Part shown: positions 25,606 through 36,100 of the stretch, piece after piece
Position numbering within the stretch: the first letter of the stretch is position 1
How the letters are laid out: each line of letters opens with the position of its first letter
Assembly (NCBI RefSeq): GCF_034044715.1
Contig: NZ_JAXCLW010000002.1
Location: forward strand, 558,001 to 622,000
Direction: 5' to 3'
Source: Dongia_B soli
Lineage (GTDB): Bacteria; Pseudomonadota; Alphaproteobacteria; Dongiales; Dongiaceae
Length of the DNA: 64,000 nt
Notes under the pieces: model-generated
Database searches by the model: none
What the model was told of the DNA's origin: nothing
What the model saw: only the letters and a program-made list of their open reading frames with translations
Made by a program: the position numbers and the translations under genes

Positions 25606-26351
25606 GCATCCGTTTCCAGGTCGAGCATCACGATCGCGTCGGAAGTACCAACGACCTAGCCCGCGAGCACGCCTTGGCCGGCGCACCCGAGGGATTGGTG
25701 GTGCAGGCTGATCAGCAGGAAGCCGGGCGCGGTCGGCGAGGCCGTGCCTGGGCCTCGCCACAAGGCAACCTCTATTGTTCACTGCTGTTGCGCCCGGATT
25801 GCGTTCCGGCCGTGGCAGCGACCCTGAGCTTTGCCACCGTCATTGCTCTCGGTGACGTTCTGACCGACCTGTTGCCGGACAGCACGATCCAGCATAAGTG
25901 GCCGAATGATCTGCTCATCGGCGGCAAGAAGGTTTCCGGCATTCTGTTGGAAGCGGGCGGAGCGGCTGGCAATAAACTGGAATGGCTGGTTATCGGGCTC
26001 GGCGTCAATATCGTCAGCCATCCGGATCAAGCTCTTTATCCTGTGACCGACCTCCGGGCTGAGGGGCTTGCGGACATCCCGCCGGCGGATTTGCTCACGC
26101 TCTTCCTAGAGCGCTTTGCCTTGCATTACGCGGCTTGGAAAGAGGGCGGGTTCTCCGCTTTGCTGCCGGCCTGGAAATCACGCGCTGTAGGGCTGGGGCG
26201 TAATATTCAGGTGCGGTTGGAAAACCACGTGCTGGAAGGGTGTTTTATCGATCTAGACGCCGACGGCACGCTGATGCTCAAATTGCCCGAAGGCAATGTC
26301 AGGCGAGTCACCGCGGGCGATGTTTTCCTGGCGACGTCATCTGCGGATTGA
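25602..26351 (+). CDS. birA: Biotin--[acetyl-CoA-carboxylase] ligase (no DNA-binding domain)
   Basis: The enzyme activates biotin with ATP and transfers it to the carrier protein of acetyl-CoA carboxylase. The 249-residue sequence has GSTNDLAREHA near the start, the biotin-loop QQEAGRGRRGRAWASPQGN and the catalytic KWPNDLLIGGKKVSGIL. It lacks the N-terminal winged helix of E. coli BirA, so it is a class I ligase without repressor function. The start overlaps nuoN in ATGA. birA next to nuoN and coaX is a usual alphaproteobacterial arrangement. Confidence 0.95.
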   Translation: MSIRFQVEHHDRVGSTNDLAREHALAGAPEGLVVQADQQEAGRGRRGRAWASPQGNLYCSLLLRPDCVPAVAATLSFATVIALGDVLTDLLPDSTIQHKWPNDLLIGGKKVSGILLEAGGAAGNKLEWLVIGLGVNIVSHPDQALYPVTDLRAEGLADIPPADLLTLFLERFALHYAAWKEGGFSALLPAWKSRAVGLGRNIQVRLENHVLEGCFIDLDADGTLMLKLPEGNVRRVTAGDVFLATSSAD

Positions 26352-26359
26352 GGATCCCC

Positions 26360-27133
26360 ATGTTGCTGGCAGTCGATTGCGGCAATACGAACATCGTTTT
26401 CGCTTTGTATGACGGCGAAACGCAGCGCGGCGCCTGGCGCATCTCCACCGATCATCGGCGGACGGCAGATGAATATGGCGTCTGGCTGACCCAGCTTATG
26501 GAACTTCAAGGACTGGCCCCCGAAGCCGTAACCGGGGCTATCATTGCCTCGGTCGTGCCGGATGTGATCTTCGAATTGAAAACATTGATCCGCCACTACT
26601 TTAGCTGCGATCCGCTTCTCATTGGCCAGAACGGCATCAAACTGACGATTCCCGTTCGGCTGGATCGCCCAGAGGAAGTCGGCGCCGACCGCTTGGTCAA
26701 TGCGGTTGCGGCACATCATCTTTACACTGGGCCGCTGATCGTGATCGATTTCGGTACGGCAACGACATTCGATGTGGTCGATGCGGATGGCGGCTATATC
26801 GGCGGCGTCATTTGCCCGGGCATCAACCTTTCGCTGGAGGCGCTCTATATGGCGGCATCCAAGTTGCCAGGGATCGCCATTACACGCCCGCAACATGTCA
26901 TTGGCCGTAGCACCGTGCCGGCCATGCAGTCAGGCATCTTCTGGGGCTATATTGGCCTCATTGAAGGTTTGGTGTGGCGGATCCGCGACGAATTCGGCAC
27001 GCCGATGAAGGTCATCGGAACCGGCGGCTTGGCGCCTTTGTTCAAGGAAGCAACCTCGGCCATCGAGATCCTCGATGGCGATCTGACCTTGCGGGGCCTT
27101 GCTATGATCTATGCGGCAAACAGTAAATCGTGA
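26360..27133 (+). CDS. coaX: Type III pantothenate kinase
   Basis: CoaX phosphorylates pantothenate in the first step of coenzyme A synthesis and belongs to the ASKHA fold. The 257-residue protein starts MLLAVDCGNTNIVFAL, with the DxGNT phosphate loop at residues 6-10, and contains VGADRLVNAVAAHH and IDFGTATTFDVVDADG, the catalytic and phosphate-2 motifs. Type III enzymes need a monovalent cation and are not feedback-inhibited by CoA. It starts eight bases after birA with GAGGATCCCC upstream, and rnj begins 19 bases downstream. Confidence 0.95.
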   Translation: MLLAVDCGNTNIVFALYDGETQRGAWRISTDHRRTADEYGVWLTQLMELQGLAPEAVTGAIIASVVPDVIFELKTLIRHYFSCDPLLIGQNGIKLTIPVRLDRPEEVGADRLVNAVAAHHLYTGPLIVIDFGTATTFDVVDADGGYIGGVICPGINLSLEALYMAASKLPGIAITRPQHVIGRSTVPAMQSGIFWGYIGLIEGLVWRIRDEFGTPMKVIGTGGLAPLFKEATSAIEILDGDLTLRGLAMIYAANSKS

Positions 27134-27152
27134 TGAAGTTGCAAGAGAGCCA

Positions 27153-28820
27153 ATGACCGAGCATTTTCGCCCTTCGTCCCAAGAATTATGGTTTCTCCCT
27201 CTCGGTGGGGCCGGCGAAATCGGCATGAATCTCAACCTTTACGGTTATGCCGGCAAGTGGTTGATGGTCGATCTCGGCGTGACCTTCGGGGATGAATCGA
27301 CCCCCGGCATTGACGTCATCATGCCCGACCCGGCTTTTATTACGGAACGTGTGAACGATCTCGCCGGCATCGTCCTGACCCATGCCCATGAGGATCATAT
27401 CGGCGCCGTGCCCTATCTCTGGCCGCGCTTGAGATGTCCGCTCTATGCGACGCCTTTTACCGCTTCGGTCCTGCGCCGAAAGCTCGAAGAGGTCGGGTTG
27501 CAACATGAGGCTCGTATCACCGAAATCCCGATGTCGGGGAAATTCTCCGTTGATCCCTTCGAGATCGAACTGATCACGCTCACCCATTCGATTCCGGAAC
27601 CGAATGCCGTTGTCATCCGAACACCTTTGGGCGCGGTGCTGCATACCGGCGACTGGAAGCTTGATCCCCAGCCCCTGGTGGGGGAAGCGACGGACGAAGC
27701 CGCTTTGCGTGAGCTCGGCAATGGCGGCGTTCTTGCCATGATCTGCGATTCCACCAATGTCTTCGTTGAAGGCACATCGGGCTCGGAAGCGGATGTCCGC
27801 GATTCCTTGATGGGAGTTGTCGGCCGCTTGAAGGGCAGGGTGGCGATCGGCTGTTTCGCCAGCAATATTGCGCGTATCGAGACCATCGCCCGGGTCGCCG
27901 CGGCTCATGAGCGCCGTGTGGCCTTGGTCGGTCGATCGCTTTGGCGCATGCTGCAGGCGGCGCGCGAGAACGGCTATCTGACCGATCTCGAGGATTTCGT
28001 CACCGAGCATGATGTTGGTTATTTCCCACCGGATAAGATCCTGATGATCTGCACCGGCAGCCAGGGCGAACCGCGTTCGGCTCTGGCCCGCATCGCGCGC
28101 GAGGAGCATCCGCAAGTGACGCTGGAACCGGGAGATACCGTGATCTTCTCGTCCCGGGTCATTCCCGGCAATGAGAAGTCGATTGCCAGATTGCAGAACG
28201 ACCTCACCAAGCTCGGCGTGGAGATCATCACGGATCACGATGAGGACGTGCATGTCTCCGGCCATCCCGCGCGTGATGAACTCGCCGAAATGTATCAATG
28301 GGTCCGGCCCCGGATAGCGGTGCCGGTTCACGGCGAGGCCAGGCATATCAAGGAACATGTCGCCTGGGCCAAAGCCTGCCAGGTGCCGGAAGCGATCGAG
28401 CCGACCAATGGCTGCCTGATCCGGTTGGCACCGGGACCCGCGGAGGTGGTGAGCCATGTTACCTCGGGACGCTTGGGCCTGGATGGCAACAGCCTGGTTT
28501 CCATGGATAGCGACGCGGTCCGCCACCGCCATCGCCTCAGCTTCAACGGCGTGATCATGGTCTCGGTCGCGGTGGGCCGTGATGGAACCCTGCTGGCGGA
28601 TCCGCAGGTAACGTTGGAGGGGCTGTTGGATGGCGAACCGGCGGCCACCGCCATTGCGGCGATTGCCGCTGCGGCCCGGGAAGCGATCAGTAATCTGTCC
28701 AAACCGCAGCGACTGGACAATGACGCGGTCGCCGAAGCGGCGCGCCTTGCAGGTCGCCGCTGGTTCAACAAAACGCATGATAAGAAGCCGATCACCAAAG
28801 TGCATGTGATCCGCCTTTAG
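27153..28820 (+). CDS. rnj: Ribonuclease J
   Basis: RNase J is a metallo-beta-lactamase/beta-CASP nuclease with 5'-3' exonuclease and endonuclease activity on mRNA and rRNA. The 555-residue protein has the HAHEDHIGAVPYLW zinc motif (HxHxDH at 77-82), the SGHPARDELAEMYQWVRPR segment and VHGEARHIKEH. A C-terminal domain ends the sequence (from about 450). ATG 27153 follows a run of purines (AAGAGAGCCA). It belongs to the nuo-birA-coaX transcription unit by close spacing. RNase J is typical of alphaproteobacteria and mostly absent from gammaproteobacteria. Confidence 0.95.
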   Translation: MTEHFRPSSQELWFLPLGGAGEIGMNLNLYGYAGKWLMVDLGVTFGDESTPGIDVIMPDPAFITERVNDLAGIVLTHAHEDHIGAVPYLWPRLRCPLYATPFTASVLRRKLEEVGLQHEARITEIPMSGKFSVDPFEIELITLTHSIPEPNAVVIRTPLGAVLHTGDWKLDPQPLVGEATDEAALRELGNGGVLAMICDSTNVFVEGTSGSEADVRDSLMGVVGRLKGRVAIGCFASNIARIETIARVAAAHERRVALVGRSLWRMLQAARENGYLTDLEDFVTEHDVGYFPPDKILMICTGSQGEPRSALARIAREEHPQVTLEPGDTVIFSSRVIPGNEKSIARLQNDLTKLGVEIITDHDEDVHVSGHPARDELAEMYQWVRPRIAVPVHGEARHIKEHVAWAKACQVPEAIEPTNGCLIRLAPGPAEVVSHVTSGRLGLDGNSLVSMDSDAVRHRHRLSFNGVIMVSVAVGRDGTLLADPQVTLEGLLDGEPAATAIAAIAAAAREAISNLSKPQRLDNDAVAEAARLAGRRWFNKTHDKKPITKVHVIRL

Positions 28821-28850
28821 CGGTCGGCTTCTCCATGCTAAAGTCCGGGA

Positions 28851-29267
28851 ATGGCTCGCAAGCTTTTCGCCTTTACCGTGCTGACGGTTGTTGCCGCCGG
28901 CTGGGCTGGCCCAGCGGGGGCGGATCTGGCTATCTCGCGCCGGGACTGTCAGTATCTCGTCAATCATCAGCCGGCGCCGGACGTGGCCTACCAACCGGGT
29001 ATCGATGCGCATGGCCGGCCTGTGGTTCCGGCCGACCTCAATAGTGCCGGTCAGATCCAATTGCCTGATACGATTTACATCCCGATCGAGGTGAACCTCG
29101 GCCGCCGTTTCAATATTCCACCGAATTCCAACCTTTGGAAGTCCACGGCGGAGATTGGCCTGGTCACGGTGACCGGGGATCAGGTCAGCTTCAACGGCCA
29201 ACCCCTGACACCGCAGGATAATTCGGTCCTCGCGGCGCTCTGCCGGGAACACGGCGTAACCCGCTGA
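28851..29267 (+). CDS. Predicted exported protein of unknown function
   Basis: This 138-residue protein begins with a clear signal peptide (MARKLFAFTVLTVVAAGWAG, cleavage near PAGA-DL). The mature region has a single pair of cysteines (DCQYLVNHQP and AALCREHG) that could form a disulfide, and two strand-rich segments, QIQLPDTIYIPIEVNLGRRF and GLVTVTGDQVSFNGQPLTP. The pattern suggests a small periplasmic beta domain. I do not recognise a named family; it could be a conserved alphaproteobacterial envelope protein. It lies 30 bases after rnj in the same direction and 114 bases before proS. Confidence 0.75.
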   Translation: MARKLFAFTVLTVVAAGWAGPAGADLAISRRDCQYLVNHQPAPDVAYQPGIDAHGRPVVPADLNSAGQIQLPDTIYIPIEVNLGRRFNIPPNSNLWKSTAEIGLVTVTGDQVSFNGQPLTPQDNSVLAALCREHGVTR

Positions 29268-29381
29268 AATTGACCCAGTCCGGTCCGGAAACGGGCCGTT
29301 CGCCGCATTGGGCCGTGGACAGACCCCCGCGCTTTGCCTAAAGTCCCGCAACAATTCGATTTATCGCCAAAGTGAGGCTCT

Positions 29382-30701
29382 ATGCGTTCCTCCCAGTTCT
29401 TCATGCCGACATTGCGGGAAAACCCTGCCGAGGCACAGATCGTTTCCCATCGGCTGATGCTGCGCGCCGGCATGATCCGCCAGGCAAGCGCCGGGATCTA
29501 TTCATGGCTGCCGCTGGGCTTCAAGGTCCTGAAGAACATTGAGCAGATCGTGCGCGAGGAACAGGATGCAGCCGGCTGCCAGGAATTGCTGATGCCGACC
29601 ATCCAGTCGGCCGATCTCTGGCGCGAATCCGGCCGGTATGACGATTACGGCAAGGAGATGCTGCGCATCACCGACCGTCATGAGCGCGAGATGCTTTTTG
29701 GCCCGACCAATGAGGAGCTGATAACCGATATTTTCCGCAATTCGGCGAAAAGCTATCGTGACCTGCCGAAGCTTCTCTATCATATCCAGTGGAAGTTCCG
29801 CGACGAAGTGCGCCCCCGTTTCGGCGTGATGCGCGGCCGCGAATTTCTGATGAAGGATGCCTATTCCTTCGATCTCGATTATGCCGGCGCCAAACGCGCC
29901 TATAACAAAATGTTCGTCTCTTATCTGCGCACTTATGCACGGATGGGGCTGAAAGCCATTCCGATGGCGGCCGATACGGGGCCGATCGGCGGTGATCTCA
30001 GCCACGAATTCATCATTCTCGCGGATACCGGCGAGAGCCAGGTTTTCTGCCATAAGAATTTCGTCGAGCGCGACGTGCTGTCGATGGATATCGACTTTGA
30101 CGGCGATCTTGAGCCGATTGTTCAGGCTTGGACCAGCGACTATGCGGCGACCGAGGAGAAGCACGACAAGGCGGCCTTCGACGCCATCGCATCCGATCGT
30201 CGTTTGGAGGCGCGCGGCATCGAGGTCGGCCATATCTTCTACTTCGGCACCAAATATTCCGATCCGTTAAAGGCCCAGGTTCAGGACAAGGACGGCAAGC
30301 CGGTCACCCTTCATATGGGATCCTATGGTATCGGCGTCTCGCGCCTGGTCGGCGCCATTATCGAAGCCAGCCACGATGAGAATGGCATCATCTGGCCTGA
30401 ATCGGTGGCGCCTTTCAAAGTCGGCCTGATCAATCTGAAGGTGACCGACGATGTCACCACCAAGGCTGCTGAAGATATCTATGGCAAGCTGAAGGCGGCC
30501 GGTGTCGAAGTCCTTTACGACGATCGCGATGAGCGGGCCGGCGCCAAATTTGCCGAGATGGATCTGATCGGCCTACCGTGGCAATTGACGGTCGGACCGC
30601 GTGGTGCGGCCAAGGGCGAGGTTGAATTGAAGAACCGCGCCAGCGGCGAAAAGCAGGAACTCACCATCGAAGCGGCGCTGAACCGGATCGGCCATAAATG
30701 A
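29382..30701 (+). CDS. proS: Prolyl-tRNA synthetase (short alphaproteobacterial type)
   Basis: ProRS charges tRNA-Pro with proline in the cytosol. The 439-residue protein shows class II motif 2 (FRDEVRPRFGVMRGREFLMKDAYSF in parts) and motif 3 (SYGIGVSRLVGAIIE), and the C-terminal anticodon-binding domain (VGLINLKVTDDVTTKAA). E. coli ProRS has 572 residues because of an editing insertion; this one lacks that insertion, as is normal in alphaproteobacteria, so misacylated Ala-tRNA-Pro would need a free-standing editor. Its stop overlaps the start of the lolC/E gene in ATGA. Confidence 0.97.
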   Translation: MRSSQFFMPTLRENPAEAQIVSHRLMLRAGMIRQASAGIYSWLPLGFKVLKNIEQIVREEQDAAGCQELLMPTIQSADLWRESGRYDDYGKEMLRITDRHEREMLFGPTNEELITDIFRNSAKSYRDLPKLLYHIQWKFRDEVRPRFGVMRGREFLMKDAYSFDLDYAGAKRAYNKMFVSYLRTYARMGLKAIPMAADTGPIGGDLSHEFIILADTGESQVFCHKNFVERDVLSMDIDFDGDLEPIVQAWTSDYAATEEKHDKAAFDAIASDRRLEARGIEVGHIFYFGTKYSDPLKAQVQDKDGKPVTLHMGSYGIGVSRLVGAIIEASHDENGIIWPESVAPFKVGLINLKVTDDVTTKAAEDIYGKLKAAGVEVLYDDRDERAGAKFAEMDLIGLPWQLTVGPRGAAKGEVELKNRASGEKQELTIEAALNRIGHK

Positions 30702-31937
30702 TTTTCAATGCCTTCGAACGCCTCGTGGCGATGCGCTATCTGCGCGCGCGCCGCGAGGAGGGTTTCATCTCGGTCATCGCCGGCTTCTCGCTCCTGGGGA
30801 TCGCCCTGGGTGTCGCGACATTGATCGTCGTCATGTCGGTGATGAACGGCTTTCGTGCCGAACTAATGAAACGCATTCTAGGCATCAATGGCCATGTCGC
30901 GGTCACCTCCATCCAAGGCCCGATTCCGAATTACGACGATCTCGTAGCCAAGCTGCGCCAAGTCAAAGGCGTTGTGTCGGCCACACCAATCGTCGAGGGC
31001 CAGGTCTTTGTGACCGCGGCCAATGGCGGCAGCGGTGCCATCGTGCGGGGCATGCGTGTCGATGATCTGAAGCAGCGGAAATTGCTTGCCGATAATATCC
31101 GCATGGGCTCGATCGATGCGCTGAACGAGGAAGATACCGTCATGATCGGTGCCCGCATGGCGGAGCAGATGGGACTGACGATCGGCAGCGAAGTCACCCT
31201 GATTTCGCCACAGACCACGGTGACCATCGGCGGCACCTTCCCACGGATGAAGACCTATACGATCGGCGCCATTTTCGACATTGGCATGTATCAGTATGAC
31301 AGCGGTTATGTCTTCGTCCCGTTGGATGCCGCACAGCTCTACTTCAAAGTGCCCAAGGCGGCCACGTCGATCGAGGTCATGGCCACGAGCCCCGACAATA
31401 TAGCGCCGGTTTTAGATGGGTTGGACAAGGCGCTGGGACCCGGTTTCCGCCTGACCGATTGGCAGCAGGCTCATGCCGAATTCTTCAACGCTGTCGAAGT
31501 CGAGCGGAATGTGATGTTCCTCATCCTGACGCTGATCATCGTCGTGGCTGCGTTCAATATCATTTCCGGCCAGATCATGATGGTGAAGGACAAAGGCCGA
31601 AACATCGCCATCATGCGCACCATGGGCGCTTCGCGGGGCACCATCTTGCGTATCTTCCTGTTATCCGGCGCCAGTATCGGCATCGTCGGCACGGCGGCCG
31701 GCTGTTTGCTTGGCGTGGCCTTTGCCTACAATATCGAAACCATCCGGCGTTTCCTCGAGGGCATTACCGGCACCAATCTGTTTGACCAGACGATCTATTT
31801 TCTCTCCAAGCTGCCGGCCATCGTGGATAAGTGGGAAGTGGCGTTGATCGTCTGCATGTCGTTGGTCCTGACTCTTCTGGCGTCCATCTATCCAGCTTGG
31901 CGGGCAGCGCGGCTCGATCCGGTGGAGGCGCTGCGCT

Positions 31938-31945
<8 letters not shown>
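30698..31945 (+). CDS. lolC: Lipoprotein-releasing ABC transporter permease (LolC/LolE type)
   Basis: LolC/E extracts outer-membrane lipoproteins from the inner membrane and hands them to LolA. The 415-residue protein has one N-terminal helix (SVIAGFSLLGIALGVATLIV), a large periplasmic domain (about 65-265) and three C-terminal helices typical of the FtsX/MacB superfamily. The signatures MMVKDKGRNIAIMRTMGASRG and AAFNIISGQIMMVKDKGR are LolC/E-like. Alphaproteobacteria often use one permease as a homodimer instead of LolC plus LolE. The start overlaps proS and its end overlaps lolD by eight bases. Confidence 0.93.
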
Positions 31946-32636
<691 letters not shown>

Positions 32637-32704
32637 GCGGGTGCCGGTCCAGCGCGACGCTGTCCTATCATCGTGCCGACAACGTCCTCAAATGGTGCTG
32701 ACTT

Positions 32705-32989
32705 CTAGCTGGCCTGGCGGCGCGCCACGATTCGCGCGACGAAGCGGGCGATCATGGGCCCGAGCAGCAATACGAGTAAACCCATGCCGATCGCGGCAAT
32801 CATCGGCCCCAGCAACAATGCCGCCGGGAGGTCCAGTGCCTGTAATCCAAGCGTCAGGGCGAACGAGCCGATCACCATGAGGCCCCACTGCCAAAGCGGC
32901 TTGAGACCGGGCCCGGCGCGGATCTCGCCATGCATATCGCCGATGGCGGGGCGTCTCGGTGATTCCCTCTCCTTGCCTCGCAGGCGCAT
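32705..32989 (-). CDS. Small membrane protein with AbrB-like repeat
   Basis: This 94-residue protein has a basic, hydrophilic N-terminus and two hydrophobic helices, WGLMVIGSFALTLGLQALDL and PAALLLGPMIAAIGMGLLVL. The LPAALLLGPMIAA pattern resembles the repeat of the membrane AbrB family (full length about 350 residues). It could be a genuine small protein or a 5' remnant of such a gene. ATG 32935, just before the first helix, is a shorter alternative start. It lies in the gap between lolD and dnaE on the opposite strand to both, and I would not infer a function. Confidence 0.5.
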   Translation of the reverse strand: MRLRGKERESPRRPAIGDMHGEIRAGPGLKPLWQWGLMVIGSFALTLGLQALDLPAALLLGPMIAAIGMGLLVLLLGPMIARFVARIVARRQAS

Positions 32990-33169
32990 CTTCGGCTCCG
33001 GTCGGGGGTGCGGCGGGCATCATAGCCGGTAAGAAGGATTTCGGCCCAGCGGCAAAGCGGTCGGGAAGGCGACTCGCATTGGCTTCCGCTGACGCTCGGC
33101 CTGGGGGTTTTTATTCGCCGGGCGAGCGGCTAAACTGCCGGCGACCTCAAAAGCCGGAACACAGACCAA

Positions 33170-36100
33170 ATGCCTTATGCCGATTTTGTCCATCTGCGCG
33201 TCCATTCCGCCTATTCGCTTTCCGAAGGGGCGGTGAAGAACAAGCAGTTGGTGGAGCTGGCCAAGCGCAATGACATGCCGGCGGTGGCGGTCACCGATAC
33301 CGGTGCCTTGTTCGGCATCATGGAATTCTCTGGCTACGCGAAAGATGCGGGTATCCAGCCGATCATCGGCTGCCAACTGGGCGTCGCGCGGGTCGATGTC
33401 GAACCGCAGCGTGGCACCCAGCCGCCGCCGGATCCGCTGGTGGTTCTGGTGCAGAATGATGTCGGCTACCAGAATCTGATGAAGCTGGTGAGCCACGCCT
33501 TCTTGGAAACTGAACCCGGACTGGCTCCGCAGGTCAGCCTCGACCTGCTCACCCAACATTCGGAAGGGCTGCTGGCCTTGACCGGTGGGCCGGCCGGAGA
33601 GGTGGGCCGGCTGTTATTGGAAGGCCAGCAGGCGGCAGCGGAAGAGGCCTTGAAGCGCCTCGCTGCCATTTTCCCGGGCCGCTTCTATGTCGAGATCATG
33701 CGCCACGGCATGCCGGCTGAACAGAAAACTGAAGACGCCTTCATCGAGCTGGCCTATGAGCTCGATCTGCCGCTGGTTGCGACGAATGAAGTCTTCTTTT
33801 CAGACGAGGGCATGTACGCTGCGCATGATGCCTTGCTCTGCATCGCCGGCAGTACCTATGTCGGTGAAAAGGACCGGCGTCGCGTGACGCGCGCCCATGG
33901 CTTTAAATCGGCCAGGGAGATGCGCGAGCTTTTCGCCGATCTACCCGAAGCGGTCGATAATACATTGGTGGTTGCCCAGCGTTGCGCCTTCATGCCACCG
34001 GCACGCAAGCCGATCCTACCGGCCTTCTCGGTGGAAATTGCCGAGGCTGACGTGCTCAAGCAGAAGGCGATGGAAGGGCTCGATGCCCGCATGAAAGCCG
34101 CCAATATCGAAGGCGATGCGCGCAAGCCCTATGACGAGCGTCTGGAATTCGAGCTCAATACCATCATTCAGATGGGTTTTCCCGGCTACTTCCTGATCGT
34201 TGCCGACTTCATTCAATGGGCGAAGAAGAATGGCATCCCCGTGGGACCGGGACGAGGCTCGGGCGCCGGTTCCGTTGTCGCCTGGGCGCTGACCATCACC
34301 GACCTCGATCCATTGCGCTGGGGTCTGCTTTTCGAACGTTTTCTTAATCCCGAACGCGTTTCCATGCCCGACTTCGACGTCGATTTCTGCCAGGACCGGC
34401 GCGATGAAGTCATCCGCTATGTGCAGGAACGCTATGGACGCGATCGCGTGGCGCAAATCATCACCTTCGGTAAATTGCAGGCGCGTGCGGCCGTCCGCGA
34501 CGTGGGGCGCGTCCTGCAGATGCCCTATGGCCAGATCGACAAACTGTCGAAGCTGATCCCGAACAATCCCGCCAATCCGATCTCGCTGAAGGATGCAATC
34601 GCCAGCGAACCGCAATTGCGCCAGGTGCAGGAAGACGACCCGATGGTCAAGCGCCTGATGGAGATCGCGCAGAAGATCGAGGGCCTATATCGCCATGCCT
34701 CGACCCATGCGGCCGGCGTGGTGATCGGCGACCGCCCGCTGAACGAACTGGTGCCGCTCTATCGCGATCCGCGTTCCGACATGCCGGTCACGCAGTTCAA
34801 TATGAAGGATGTCGAAAAGGCCGGCCTGGTGAAATTCGACTTCCTCGGTCTGAAGACGCTGACGGTTCTGGTGACCGCGGTAAAGCAGCTCGCCAAGCGC
34901 GATATTGAAGTCGATCTTAACCAGCTGCCGCTGGATGATCGAAAAACCTATGAGATGCTGGGGCAGGGCGATTCAACCGGCGTGTTCCAGCTTGAAAGTT
35001 CGGGCATGCGGGACGTGTTGAAAAAGCTGAAGCCCGACCGGTTCGAGGATATCATCGCCGTGGTGGCGCTCTATCGCCCCGGCCCGATGGACAACATCCC
35101 GCGCTATATCAATTGCAAACACGGGCGGGAGGAGCCGGATTATCTCTATCCGAGCCTGGAAGGAATCCTGAAGGAAACCTTTGGGATCATGATCTACCAG
35201 GAACAGGTCATGCAGATCGCCCAGGTCCTTTCCGGCTATAGCCTCGGCGGGGCCGATCTGTTGCGTCGCGCCATGGGCAAGAAGATCAAGGAAGAGATGG
35301 AGGCACAGCGAAAGCTGTTCGTCGATGGTGCGGTGGAACGCGGCGTCCCCGAGGAGAAGGCCGGGCAGATCTTCGATCAGGTAAACAAATTCGCCGGCTA
35401 CGGCTTCAACAAGAGCCATGCCGCGGCCTATGCACTGGTTTCCTATCAGACCGCCTGGTTGAAGGCGAATTATCCAGTCGAATTTTTCGCCGCCTCCATG
35501 ACCTACGATATGGGGAACACCGAGAAGCTCAACGTCTTCCGGCAGGAACTGAACCGGATCGGCGTTAAACTCCTACCCCCTGACGTGAACAAATCGATGC
35601 CGACTTTTGCCGTCGAAAAGCAGGATGACGGTTCATTGGCCGTACGCTATGCGCTGGCCGCGGTGAAGAATGTCGGCATGGGCGCCATGGAACATATGGT
35701 CGCCAATCGTGAGGAGCACGGCCCGTTTAGGAGTCTCGCCGATTTTTGCGAACGGATCGATCCGAAAAGCATCAACAAGCGACAATTGGAAAATCTGGTT
35801 GTTGCCGGCGCCTTCGAAAGCCTCAATGCGAACCGCCGGCAGGTTTATGAGGCCGTCGAGCAGATGCTTCGCCAGGCCGGCGCCGCACAGGAAGCACGCA
35901 CCAGCAATCAAAACAGCCTCTTTGGGGATGCGGCTAAAGTGACGCTGACACTGCCGCCGACGCCGGACTGGCCGTCGATGGAAAAGCTGCAACATGAATT
36001 CGGTGCCATCGGCTTCTATTTGTCGGCGCATCCATTGGATTCTTATGGCGCCAGTTTGAAGCGCCTGGAGGCTGTGCCTTATGCGGAGCTGCCGGCCTAT

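Noticed and set aside
24001..25782. 593-codon open frame antisense to nuoN
   Set aside because: It is low-complexity with many His, Arg and Gln residues and is an antisense shadow of a clear nuo gene.
27186..29354. 722-codon open frame antisense to the RNase J gene
   Set aside because: It mirrors rnj and the following exported-protein gene, shows no domain, and long antisense frames are expected in GC-rich coding DNA.
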